Shown piece by piece: positions 15,835 to 25,609 of a stretch of DNA of 64,000 bases (position 1 is the first letter of the stretch; each line of letters starts with the position of its first letter). The translations under genes and the position numbers were made by a program. The notes under the pieces are model-generated. The model saw only the letters and a program-made list of their open reading frames with translations, searched no databases and was not told the origin of the DNA. This DNA is from Streptomyces humidus (GTDB taxonomy: Bacteria > Actinomycetota > Actinomycetes > Streptomycetales > Streptomycetaceae): the NCBI RefSeq assembly GCF_014649655.1, contig NZ_BMTL01000001.1, positions 1-64,000 on the forward strand. Direction: 5' to 3'.

Positions 15835-16896
15835 ATGAACCCCAACACCCCGCTCCCCCAGGTTCCCCCGGCGTCCCCCGGCTCCGTCCGTCACCTGTCG
15901 GAGGTCCAGCGCCGCGTCACCACGGCGGCCCACCTGCGCGTCCAGGGCGTCTCGTTCGCCGAGGCGGACGAGCGGTGCCGCCCCGGCGGGCCCTGGCAGC
16001 AGATCCTCCCGGGCGTGTTCCTGCTCCACCCCGGTCCGCCGACCAGCGAGGAGCGACTGCACGCGGTGCTGGCCTACGCGGGCCGCGACCCCTCCACGCC
16101 GGCCGGGGTGCCCGCCCAGCCGGGCGGCGGGGAGCCGCACCGGCCGGTGTACGGGGAGGCGATGATCACGGGCCTCGCGGCGCTGAACCTGCACGGCCTG
16201 TCGTGTGCTCCCCCGCTGCCGTCGCTGGAACACATCGACGTCCTGGTGCCTCGGCCGCGCCGGTTGCGCTCGGCGGGCTGCGCACACGTCGTGCGCACGT
16301 CCACGCTGCCGACGCCCGGGGAGGCGACGGGAGTTCCGGTGGCGCCGGTGCCGCGCGCACTGGCCGACGCGGTGGCCCAGCTGACGGACGCGGGGCTGGT
16401 GCGGCGGCTGCTGTCGGAGGCGGTGCGCGGCGGCCACTGCGAACCGGCCGCGGTCGTGCGGGAGTTGAACGAGGCCAAGCTGCTGAACCGGCCGCATGTG
16501 GTGGACGCCGTGGACGCCCTGCTCGCCGAGGGCCGCGCGATCGCGGAGGAGCGCCTGTACACGATGGTGCACGAGCACGGCCTGCCCGACCCGGTGTGGA
16601 ACGTGGACCTGCGTCTGCCGGGCGGCCCGCACCTCGGCGGCCTCGACGCCTACTGGCCGGAGCACGCGGTGGCGGTCGAGCTGGACACCCGGGCACCGCG
16701 CCAGGACGAGGACGCGCTGTGGTCCGAGTACGCCCGCAAGCGGGAGCACCTGGAGCGGCTGGGCATCACGGTCGTGTACATCACGCCGAAGAAGCTGCGG
16801 GACGCGGGGGAACAGCAGGCGGCGGTGGTCCGCACGGCGCTGATGGCCTCGGGCGACCGGGACCCTGCCGCGTACGTCGTGGTGCTGCCCCGGTAG
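15835..16896 (+). CDS. Hypothetical protein with AbiEi-like N-terminus and nuclease-like C-terminus (353 aa)
   Basis: The N-terminal part has a winged-helix-like segment followed by a block of the AbiEi antitoxin/transcription-regulator type: WQQILPGVFLLHP, ITGLAALNLHGL, then IDVLVPR and VVRTSTLP. The C-terminal 100 residues, with LDAYWPEHAVAVELD, REHLERLGITVVYITPKKL and a conserved Arg/His helix, resemble the DUF559/Vsr-like PD-(D/E)xK fold, although the usual Lys is not obvious. Similar two-part proteins are common singletons in actinomycetes with no known role. No toxin partner is adjacent. The ATG start is supported by the conserved N-terminus, with no strong ribosome site. Confidence 0.65.
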   Translation: MNPNTPLPQVPPASPGSVRHLSEVQRRVTTAAHLRVQGVSFAEADERCRPGGPWQQILPGVFLLHPGPPTSEERLHAVLAYAGRDPSTPAGVPAQPGGGEPHRPVYGEAMITGLAALNLHGLSCAPPLPSLEHIDVLVPRPRRLRSAGCAHVVRTSTLPTPGEATGVPVAPVPRALADAVAQLTDAGLVRRLLSEAVRGGHCEPAAVVRELNEAKLLNRPHVVDAVDALLAEGRAIAEERLYTMVHEHGLPDPVWNVDLRLPGGPHLGGLDAYWPEHAVAVELDTRAPRQDEDALWSEYARKREHLERLGITVVYITPKKLRDAGEQQAAVVRTALMASGDRDPAAYVVVLPR

Positions 16897-17116
16897 GGAC
16901 AGGGCCGAGGGGGCGCCTTGAGGGGAGAGGAGGCGCCGTCGGGGCAGACGCGGGCGGCCGGGGCAGACCCGGCGCCCTCTCGTCGGCGTCGCGCACCCGC
17001 ACCGGCCGCACGCAGGGCGGTGAGTCCGGCCAGGCGGGGATGCGGGTGGGCGGCGTGCGGGGTGGCGGATGTGCGGGGTTGCGGGTGTGCGGAGCCGTGG
17101 GCCGGGTGGGGTGGGC

Positions 17117-17578
17117 TCACCGCTCCGGCACGTACACCCGGCCGTCCACCGGCCGTTCGCGCCACAGACCGAGCGCGACGTCGACCAGGCGGACCCGGGT
17201 GAGCCCCGCGACCGCGTCGAGCTCGTGCCAGGCGGCGAGGTCGGTGGAGCCGTTCACCTCGTTGCGCAGCTCGCCGCCGACGACTCGGCCCTCGTAGACG
17301 ATGCGGACGCCGTGGTGGTCCACGGAACCGTGCAGGCCCTCGCGGCGGAAGGTGCGGCGGAAGGAGTCGATGCCGAGGAGACCGGTCACCTCGACGCGGT
17401 AGCCGGTCTCCTCGTCCAGTTCACGCACGACCGTGTCGAGCGGGTCCTCCCCGTGTTCCATACCGCCGCCCGGGAGCACCCACTCGTGCGTGCCGCCGGG
17501 GGCAGGCGAGCGGGCCAGCAGAACGCGGTCGTCACGGACGCAGACGGCGTAGGCCGCCACCCTCAACCTCTGGCGCAT
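17117..17578 (-). CDS. Nudix hydrolase (153 aa)
   Basis: A complete Nudix box is present from about residue 38: GGGMEHGEDPLDTVVRELDE followed by ETGY. This has the RELDEE core that binds Mg2+ or Mn2+ and cleaves nucleoside-diphosphate derivatives. The N-terminal strand (RVAAYAVCVRDDRVLLARS) is typical of MutT/ADP-ribose pyrophosphatase-like members. The substrate cannot be decided from sequence. It is divergent from the CGNR-finger gene at 17700 across 121 bases. Confidence 0.9.
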   Translation of the reverse strand: MRQRLRVAAYAVCVRDDRVLLARSPAPGGTHEWVLPGGGMEHGEDPLDTVVRELDEETGYRVEVTGLLGIDSFRRTFRREGLHGSVDHHGVRIVYEGRVVGGELRNEVNGSTDLAAWHELDAVAGLTRVRLVDVALGLWRERPVDGRVYVPER

Positions 17579-17699
17579 GCAAGGACGTTAGCCGCTCGAC
17601 CCGCTGCCGGCCGGGGAATTTCCCGACACCGAAACCGGTCACATACCCTTGAGGGGTCAGGCCGAAGGGTCGGACCGAGGCCGGACCGAAGGAGATCGC

Positions 17700-18338
17700 G
17701 TGCCCGGCGCTCCCGCTCCCCGCCATCCCGCTCCGCTCTCTGCCGTACTCCTCCCACCCGCTCACCGCCCTCCCGCTCCGCTCCCTCCCGCTCCGCTCCC
17801 TCCCGCGCCCCGTCTCCCGGACCCCCGCCCGCTCACCGGCGAGCCCCTCGCACTGGACCTGCTCAACACCAGGTGGACACGGGGCGGCGCCGTGCGGGAT
17901 CTGCTGCTGGACACGGACGGGCCGGCGGTCTGGCTCGCGGCGAACGGGCTGGACGGGCGGTTCACGGCCGACGCGACGACCGTGCGGCGCCTCCTCGAGG
18001 CCCGGGAGGCGATCGAGGCCGCCGTGGACGGCACGGCGACGGAACCTCTCGACGCCGTGCTCGGGCACGGGCGCATCCGGCCCACCCTCACCGCCGAGGG
18101 GCCCGGCGAGCGCGCCGAGTTCGCGGACCCGGCGTGGGGGCCGGCCTGGCTGGCCGCCCGCGACTGCCTGACGCTGCTCGCCACCAAGCCGGACCGGATC
18201 CGCGGCTGCGCCCACGAGGCCTGTGCGCTGCACTTCCTCGACACCTCCCGCAACGGCGGCCGCCGTTGGTGCTCCATGGCGACCTGCGGCAACCGCGCCA
18301 AGGCCTCCCGGCACCACGCCCGCTCGAAAGAGGCCTGA
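17700..18338 (+). CDS. CGNR zinc-finger protein with ABATE-like domain (212 aa)
   Basis: A GTG start follows a perfect AAGGAG. After a proline-rich leader of about 40 residues built from PPAPLPPAPLPPAP repeats, the ABATE-like domain begins at GEPLALDLLNT. The C-terminus carries the CGNR finger: C-x4-C in GCAHEACALHF and C-x4-CGNRAKASRH. These proteins are presumed nucleic-acid-binding regulators of unknown target. The proline-rich leader is unusual for the family and is encoded by 14-15 bp direct repeats around 17760-17815, so it may be a recent expansion. Confidence 0.85.
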   Translation: MPGAPAPRHPAPLSAVLLPPAHRPPAPLPPAPLPPAPRLPDPRPLTGEPLALDLLNTRWTRGGAVRDLLLDTDGPAVWLAANGLDGRFTADATTVRRLLEAREAIEAAVDGTATEPLDAVLGHGRIRPTLTAEGPGERAEFADPAWGPAWLAARDCLTLLATKPDRIRGCAHEACALHFLDTSRNGGRRWCSMATCGNRAKASRHHARSKEA

Positions 18339-18667
18339 CGGACGGGGCCGGCCGAACGGGGCCGCCGAACAAGGGCCTGAGGAAAGGGACCTGAGGACAA
18401 GGGCGACCGGCCGGTGCGGCGGACGACGTACGGCCGGCCCGCGGACGTCCCGCGGACAGCAGGCGGAGAGCAGGCGGACAGTTCACGCACAGAGGGCTCG
18501 TAGAGGGTTTTCCCCATTCATGCATATCGTTTCGGTCAACTCTCCCCAAACAGCCGCCTCTTGGGTAAAGCTTTGCGGTCATCCGGGATCGCGTTCCGGA
18601 CGGTCGTGATCAGGCAGGAACGGCCTCGATCACGTGCCGCTCGTTCCTTTACCTACAAGGGATGCCG

Positions 18668-21600
18668 ATGACCCACACCCCCCAGCGTGCACCGATATCG
18701 GGCGCCAGACGCGTTGCCCGCACCGCCGCGGCCGCCGGCCTGGTGGCCGCGCTGTCCGCGGCCGGGCCGATACCCCTGGCCTTCTCCGCCGACGCCGGAC
18801 CGGCCTCGGCGGCGTCCGACCCCGGGGCGAAGTCCGCCCCCCGCAAGCTCGGTTCCGACGACGCCGCACTCCTCGCCGAGGCCAAGGCCTCCGGTGACAA
18901 GAACGTCACGCTGATGGTCGCCACCGCCCCCGGCCAGACCGAGCAGGTCGCCGAGGAGCTGGACGCGGTCAAGGGCGGCTCGGTGGGGCAGTCCTACGAC
19001 AAGCTCGGCTACGTCCGCGCCACCGTGCCGACGGCCAAGGCCGACTCGGCGATCGCCGCCGCCGCCAAGCTGTCCTCGGTGCAGGCCATCGACCTGCGGC
19101 AGGACATCGTCCTCGACGACCCGACGCCGGGCGCGGACGCCGCCAAGGGCGCAAAGCCCGTCGGGAAGACCAAGACCTACCCCGCGCCGGACAGGAACAC
19201 CCCCGCCGAGAACCCGTACAACCCGTCCTTCGAGACGGGCGCCGTCGACTTCGTGAAGAAGAACCCGAAGGCGGACGGCCGCGGGGTCACCATCGGCATC
19301 CTCGACTCCGGCGTGGACCTGGCGCACCCAGCGCTGCAGAAGACCACCACCGGCGAGCGCAAGATCGTCGACTGGGTGACCGCCACCGACCCGCTGCTCG
19401 ACAACGACGCCTCCTGGCGCCCGATGCTGACCTCCGTCTCCGGGCCCGGCTTCAGCTACGGCGGCCGCACCTGGACGGCGAAGCCCGGCTCGTACCAGAT
19501 CAACCTCTTCCGGGAGTCCGCCACCGCGGGCGGCGACGCCAAGGGCGACGTCAACCGCGACGGCGACACCACCGACGTGTGGGGCGTCCTGTACGACGCG
19601 GCCGCCGGCACCGTCACCGTCGACGTGAACGGCAACGGCGACTTCACCGACGACACCGCGATGAAGCCGTACAAGGACGGTTACCAGATCGGCTATTTCG
19701 GCACGGACGACCCGTCGACCGACGTCGCCGAGCGTCAGCCGTTCGTCGTGCAGATCCGCAAGGACGTTCCGATGGACCCGCTCGGCGGCGACTGGGTCGG
19801 CAAGAAGGCCGACTTCGCCAACATCGGTCTCATCGCGAGCGAGCACGGCACGCACGTCGCCGGCATCACCGCCGCGCACGGCCTGTTCGGCGGCCGGATG
19901 AACGGCGCAGCCCCCGGCGCGAAGATCGTCTCCTCCCGTGCCTGCGTCTTCGGCCCGGGCTGCACCAACGTCGCCCTCACCGAGGGCATGATCGACCTGG
20001 TCGTGAACCGCGGCGTCGACATCGTCAACATGTCGATCGGCGGTCTGCCGGGCCTCAACGACGGCAACAACGCGCGCGCCGCGCTCTACACGCGCCTCAT
20101 CGACACCTACGGCGTGCAGCTCGTGATCTCCGCGGGCAACGAGGGCCCCGGCGCGAACACCATCGGCGACCCCGGTCTGGCCGACAAGGTGATCTCGGTC
20201 GGCGCGGCCGTCTCCAAGGAGACCTGGGCCGCCGACTACGGCTCCCAGGTGGAGAAGAAGTACGCGCTGATGCCCTTCTCCTCGCGCGGCCCGCGTGAGG
20301 ACGGCGGCTTCACGCCCACCCTGGTCGCCCCCGGCGCCTCGATCAACACCACCCAGACCTGGCTGCCGGGCTCCCCGGTCGCCGACGCGGGCTACGCCCT
20401 GCCGGCCGGCTACTCCATGCTCCAGGGCACCTCTATGGCCTCCCCGCAGGCCGCGGGCGCCTCGGCGCTGCTGATCTCCGCCGCCAAGCAGGCCAAGGTC
20501 GCGCTCACCCCGGCGGTCCTGCGCACGGCGCTGACCTCGACCGCGAACCACATCAAGGGTCTGCAGGCCTACGAGGAGGGCGCCGGCGCCATCGACATCG
20601 TGGACGCCTGGAAGTCCATCCGGCACGGCGCCACGGCCCACGACTACACCGTCAAGGCCCCGGTCGACACCGCGCTCGACCAGGCCCTGAAGACGCCGGG
20701 CTTCGGCACCGGGATCTACGACCGTGAGAGCGGTCTGAAGGCCGGGCAGAAGAAGACGTACGACGTCACGATCACCCGCACCTCCGGCGCCGACAAGGCG
20801 ATCCGCCACGAGCTCCACCTGGCGAACAACGCCTCGGGCGCCTTCCGGATCCTCGGCAAGGACGACGTCAAGCTGCCGCTGAACAAGCCGGTGACGGTCC
20901 AGATCCAGGCCAGGCCGAAGGCCGCGGGCATCGCCAGCGCCATCCTCGAGGTCGACGACCCGAGGACCGAGGGCGTCGACAAGCAGATCCTCAACACGGT
21001 CGTCGTCTCGACCCCGGTGAGCCACAGGTTCACCGTGTCGGACAGCGTGCAGCGCAACAGCTTCCGGTCCTACTTCCTGACCGTGCCCGAGGGCGCCAAG
21101 GCGTTCGAGGTCGCGATCGGCGGGCTGAAGGACAAGAGCCAGACCCGCTTCATCTCGATCCACCCGTACGGCGTCGCCGTCGAGGACAGCTCCACGATCT
21201 ACTGCTACAACAACTACCTCGACGGCAACGGCTGCCGCCCCGACGCCCGTTCGTACCAGAACCCGCAGGCCGGGGTCTGGGAGATCGAGGTCGAGTCGCG
21301 GCGCACCTCGCCCCTGCTCGACAACCCGTACAAGCTGGAGGCCACCGTCTACGGCGCGGCCTTCGCCCCGGAGAACGTGACCGTGCCCGAGGCGAAGGTC
21401 GGCGTCCCGACCGCCGCCTCCTGGACGGTGACGAACAAGTTCGCCGCCATCGACGGCAAGCTGGCCGGCGGCCCGCTCGGCTCCTCCAAGAAGGACCGTC
21501 CGACCATCGCCAACGGCACCACCCAGACCACCACGGTCGAGGTCCCGGCGGGCGCGAAATCGCTCGACGTCTCCATCGGCAACGTCTCCGACGCCTCCGC

Positions 21601-21982
21601 CGACCTGGACCTGACGGTCTACGACGCGGCCGGCAAGCAGGTCGCGCAGCAGGCCGACGGCGACTCGGAGGAGGCGGTCTCCATCCCGTCGCCCGCCGCC
21701 GGCACGTACACCGTCGTGGTCGCGGGCTACTCGGTCCCGGCCGGCACGACGGCGTACGACTACGTGGACGCGTTCCTGTCGTCCGCGCTCGGCGCCGTCA
21801 CGGTCGACGGGGCCGCGCCGGTGAAGCTGGCCACGGGCGCTTCGGTGGCGGTCTCCGCGACCGTCACCGCCGCGGCCACCGCACCGGCGGGCCGGGTCCT
21901 CTTCGGCCAGGTCCAGCTGGTGAACGCGCGGGGCACCGTCGCGGGCGCCGGCAAGGTGACGATCGAGAAGGTCACTCCGTAG
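18668..21982 (+). CDS. Secreted subtilisin-like serine protease (S8 family, about 1,104 aa)
   Basis: A long secretion signal (RRVARTAAAAGLVAALSAAG, with a likely cleavage site after ASA) leads a prodomain with inhibitor I9-like features. The catalytic triad is visible as Asp in ILDSGVDLAHP (about residue 211), His in HGTHVAG (about 391) and Ser in GTSMASP (about 588), with the oxyanion Asn in SAGNEGPG. A large insertion separates Asp and His, as in tripeptidyl-peptidase II-like and Streptomyces TPP-like subtilases. The C-terminus has beta-rich domains and no cell-wall anchor, so it is probably released. The second of two closely spaced ATGs is chosen for ribosome-site spacing (AAGGGA, 6 bases). 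Confidence 0.9.
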   Translation: MTHTPQRAPISGARRVARTAAAAGLVAALSAAGPIPLAFSADAGPASAASDPGAKSAPRKLGSDDAALLAEAKASGDKNVTLMVATAPGQTEQVAEELDAVKGGSVGQSYDKLGYVRATVPTAKADSAIAAAAKLSSVQAIDLRQDIVLDDPTPGADAAKGAKPVGKTKTYPAPDRNTPAENPYNPSFETGAVDFVKKNPKADGRGVTIGILDSGVDLAHPALQKTTTGERKIVDWVTATDPLLDNDASWRPMLTSVSGPGFSYGGRTWTAKPGSYQINLFRESATAGGDAKGDVNRDGDTTDVWGVLYDAAAGTVTVDVNGNGDFTDDTAMKPYKDGYQIGYFGTDDPSTDVAERQPFVVQIRKDVPMDPLGGDWVGKKADFANIGLIASEHGTHVAGITAAHGLFGGRMNGAAPGAKIVSSRACVFGPGCTNVALTEGMIDLVVNRGVDIVNMSIGGLPGLNDGNNARAALYTRLIDTYGVQLVISAGNEGPGANTIGDPGLADKVISVGAAVSKETWAADYGSQVEKKYALMPFSSRGPREDGGFTPTLVAPGASINTTQTWLPGSPVADAGYALPAGYSMLQGTSMASPQAAGASALLISAAKQAKVALTPAVLRTALTSTANHIKGLQAYEEGAGAIDIVDAWKSIRHGATAHDYTVKAPVDTALDQALKTPGFGTGIYDRESGLKAGQKKTYDVTITRTSGADKAIRHELHLANNASGAFRILGKDDVKLPLNKPVTVQIQARPKAAGIASAILEVDDPRTEGVDKQILNTVVVSTPVSHRFTVSDSVQRNSFRSYFLTVPEGAKAFEVAIGGLKDKSQTRFISIHPYGVAVEDSSTIYCYNNYLDGNGCRPDARSYQNPQAGVWEIEVESRRTSPLLDNPYKLEATVYGAAFAPENVTVPEAKVGVPTAASWTVTNKFAAIDGKLAGGPLGSSKKDRPTIANGTTQTTTVEVPAGAKSLDVSIGNVSDASADLDLTVYDAAGKQVAQQADGDSEEAVSIPSPAAGTYTVVVAGYSVPAGTTAYDYVDAFLSSALGAVTVDGAAPVKLATGASVAVSATVTAAATAPAGRVLFGQVQLVNARGTVAGAGKVTIEKVTP

Positions 21983-21997
21983 CACCCCGGGCACGAA

Positions 21998-22029
21998 GGG
22001 GGCGGGCGTCCACACGGGCGCCCGCCCCC
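21998..22029 (+). terminator. Hairpin terminator after the protease gene
   Basis: The stem gggggcgggcg (21998-22008) pairs with cgcccgccccc (22019-22029) around a 10-base loop, 16 bases past the stop codon. Confidence 0.7.
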
Positions 22030-22107
22030 GCCGTCCGCCCTTCGCCGCCCGCGCGCGCCCTTCGCCAGATGCCTTCGCCGCCCGCGCGCCGTCGGCCCGC
22101 TCGCGAA

Positions 22108-22863
22108 CTACTCGCAGACGGCGTCGGGGCCCGTCGCGGGCAGGGCCTCCGCGAGTGCCCGGCGCTCGTGCGCGATGTCGGGTTCGCCGACCACCCAGAC
22201 GTCGGAGACGCCCGTCCCCCGCGCGAGGGCGACCAGGACATGGTCGCCGGGGTTCAGCGGCGCGCCCGAGTTCTGCTCCCTGTCGACGCCGACCTCGGGC
22301 GCGCTTCTCGCGGGCCGGTAGGCGTGGGTGACGCGCAGGCTCACACGCTCGCGGGTCGTGCCGGGCAGCCGGCGGACGCCGGTCACGTCGCCCTCGACGA
22401 CGAGCCGGGTGCAGGCGAGGTAGCCGGGGTCGCCGAGGAGAGCGCCGGCGTCCTCGGACGCCATGCCTCCGGATTCGACGCGGCCCGCGTCGCGCGGGGC
22501 GCTCTTGCTCCCCGCGTCGTCGGACGCCCCCTGCCCGGTCCGCACGACCGCCCAGCCTGTCCCGAGGACCAGCGCGCCCGCCGCGGCCACCCCGACGGCT
22601 CCCAACAGCAGGGGACGGAGCCGCCGGGCGGGCGACCGCCGGAGCGGCGCCGGCGCCGGCCGCGCCGCGCTCTCGCGCACCGGCTCCGCCAGCGCGTCGG
22701 CGAGCACGCCGAGCTGCTCGCGCAGCAACGCCACGTCGGCGGCCGCCGAGCGGTGCTCCGCCATGAAGGCCGCGTCCGCCCGGGCCTCGTCCGGCAGCGG
22801 CTCGTCGGCGATCGCCGCCATCAGAGCGTCCGGGCCGCCGCGGCCGTCGTGTTCCGCGGTCAC
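22108..22863 (-). CDS. Single-pass membrane protein, probable anti-sigma factor (251 aa)
   Basis: It follows the ECF sigma gene with a one-base gap between stop and start, so the two are translationally coupled. The N-terminal cytoplasmic region (residues 1-80) has an anti-sigma-like helical look but no HxxxCxxC zinc motif. One transmembrane helix (about residues 85-107, LLLGAVGVAAAGALVLG) leads to an extracytoplasmic domain of about 140 residues with two cysteines. The extracytoplasmic part does not match a family I know. Position and topology support an anti-sigma role; sequence alone does not prove it. The start is a GTG. Confidence 0.65.
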   Translation of the reverse strand: MTAEHDGRGGPDALMAAIADEPLPDEARADAAFMAEHRSAAADVALLREQLGVLADALAEPVRESAARPAPAPLRRSPARRLRPLLLGAVGVAAAGALVLGTGWAVVRTGQGASDDAGSKSAPRDAGRVESGGMASEDAGALLGDPGYLACTRLVVEGDVTGVRRLPGTTRERVSLRVTHAYRPARSAPEVGVDREQNSGAPLNPGDHVLVALARGTGVSDVWVVGEPDIAHERRALAEALPATGPDAVCE

Positions 22864-22864
22864 G

Positions 22865-23407
22865 TCAGACCACCTCGTCCTCGTGCAGGCGGGCGCGCAG
22901 GGCCCGGACCGCCGTGTGCAGGCGGCTCTTGACCGTGCCCTCCGGAACGCCCAGCTCGCGGGCGATGGAACGCACCGGCAGATCGGCGTAGAACCGCAGG
23001 ACGACGACCTGGCGCTGGGCGTCCGGCAGGTCGTCCAGGCCCTGCGCGACGGCGAGGGAGAGCACGCTGGCGTCCTCGCCGGAGGGGTGCTCGTGCTCGC
23101 GCAGCGAGGCCAGCCGCTCCCCCAGCCGCTCCTGCCTGCGTCTGGCCCGGTGCCAGTCCATGGCGAGGTTGGAGGCCACGACCGCCGCCCACGCGGAGAC
23201 GTCGCGCGGCGTTTCGTGCCCCTTCGCCGCGCGTTCCAGCAGCCGCAGGCGGACCTGCTGTACGCCGTCGGGCAGGTCCGCCTGCGGCACCCCGCCCAGC
23301 GCGAGCACCGCCCGCACCCGGCGTTCCTGCGCCGGGTCCAGCGGGTCGTCGCCGTGCCCGGCCCCGTCCCGCTGGACCCGGCGGGTGATTCTGCGCAGCA
23401 CAGACAC
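22865..23407 (-). CDS. ECF-type RNA polymerase sigma factor (180 aa)
   Basis: Region 2 is present in VASNLAMDWHRARRRQER and region 4 in LPDAQRQVVVLRFYADLPV followed by IARELGVPEGTVKSRLH, the helix-turn-helix that reads the -35 box. Length is typical of an ECF sigma. It is the first gene of a two-gene unit with a membrane partner at 22108. The GTG start faces the asd promoter region divergently. The regulon is unknown. Confidence 0.88.
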   Translation of the reverse strand: MSVLRRITRRVQRDGAGHGDDPLDPAQERRVRAVLALGGVPQADLPDGVQQVRLRLLERAAKGHETPRDVSAWAAVVASNLAMDWHRARRRQERLGERLASLREHEHPSGEDASVLSLAVAQGLDDLPDAQRQVVVLRFYADLPVRSIARELGVPEGTVKSRLHTAVRALRARLHEDEVV

Positions 23408-24755
<1,348 letters not shown>

Positions 24756-24773
24756 CGCACGGCGTCTTGTCCG

Positions 24774-24800
24774 GGGGCGGGCGTCCGTGGCCCGCCCCTT
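24774..24800 (+). terminator. Hairpin terminator after asd
   Basis: ggggcgggc (24774-24782) pairs with gcccgcccc (24790-24798) around a 7-base loop, followed by TTCGTCG, 19 bases past the asd stop. Confidence 0.65.
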
Positions 24801-24839
24801 CGTCGTTCCCGCGCGCCGAGGCCGACCGCGCGGGGGACG

Positions 24840-25394
24840 TCAGCGCCGGCGCACCTCGTACAGGAAGCAGCCGTACTCGACGGCCCGTACGTGGACGAGC
24901 GCGACCTCCGGGTCCGCGAACGCCTCGGCGAACGCCGCCTCGAACCCGCCCGGGTCCTCGACGAGCCGGCCGCCGAGGATACGGCCGTCGGCGGAGTAGC
25001 GGCGGACGGTGCGGTGGGCGTCCGTGAACGGCAGGGCGTCCCCGGCCGGGCCCGGGCACGCGCGCGCGTGGATGAAGACGGGGCCCTGCTCGTCGTACGG
25101 CCCCGGGTCGACGCCGGTCCCCGCCGCCCAGCGGCGCAGGGGCGCGTAGGAGACGAGGGCGATCGACTCGCCGGGCTCGCTGCGGCGCAGACAGCAGCGC
25201 AGCGGCGCGCCGCCCTCCTCGTCGGCCCCGGGGACGGCCGGGCGGCCCGCGTCGTCGGTGGAGCGCAGTTCGTCGAGGGCCTCCGCCGGGATCGGCAATG
25301 CCGCAGCGAGGTGCCGTGCGGCCGGGAGGGGCTGTGCGGCCGGGACCGGCCGTGCGGTGCGGACGCCGGGGCGGGCAGCTGTCGGAGTGGTCAT
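24840..25394 (-). CDS. DUF1203-family protein (184 aa)
   Basis: The family pattern is clear: PLRCCLRRSEPGESIALVSY, then GPVFIHARAC, RRYSADGRILGGRLVED and a final VHVRAVEYGCFLYEVRR. DUF1203 proteins are widespread and of unknown function; paired Cys and the His in the FIHARAC motif are conserved. The start MTTPTAARPG is chosen because the longer frame upstream is Arg/Pro-rich and overlaps the promoter of the divergent aminopeptidase gene. It is convergent with asd. Confidence 0.85.
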   Translation of the reverse strand: MTTPTAARPGVRTARPVPAAQPLPAARHLAAALPIPAEALDELRSTDDAGRPAVPGADEEGGAPLRCCLRRSEPGESIALVSYAPLRRWAAGTGVDPGPYDEQGPVFIHARACPGPAGDALPFTDAHRTVRRYSADGRILGGRLVEDPGGFEAAFAEAFADPEVALVHVRAVEYGCFLYEVRRR

Positions 25395-25609
25395 GCGTGC
25401 AGCCTCCCGCTCGCCGCACCGCCGCACCGGCGGAATCCGGACGCCGCGTTCCGGCCTCCGTGCCCGCCCCGGCGCGGCCGGCGGACCGCGCGCGGACCCG
25501 TCCGCGGGGCGCACGGGGTGCGGGCGGCGGGCCGTACGGAACGTCGTCGCCCCGGGCGGCCCCCTCGTGGAAGGATGGCGCAACCGACACATATCGAGGA
25601 GATGACCGC

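Noticed and set aside
18653..22015. 1,120-codon minus-strand frame
   Set aside because: Exact antisense shadow of the secreted protease, whose catalytic triad and signal peptide are clear. The shadow shows no recognisable family.
25298..25609. N-terminal extension of the second aminopeptidase to an upstream ATG
   Set aside because: The added 104 residues are low-complexity and overlap the divergent DUF1203 gene. The GTG at 25610 has a strong GAGGAG site and matches the start of the paralogue.
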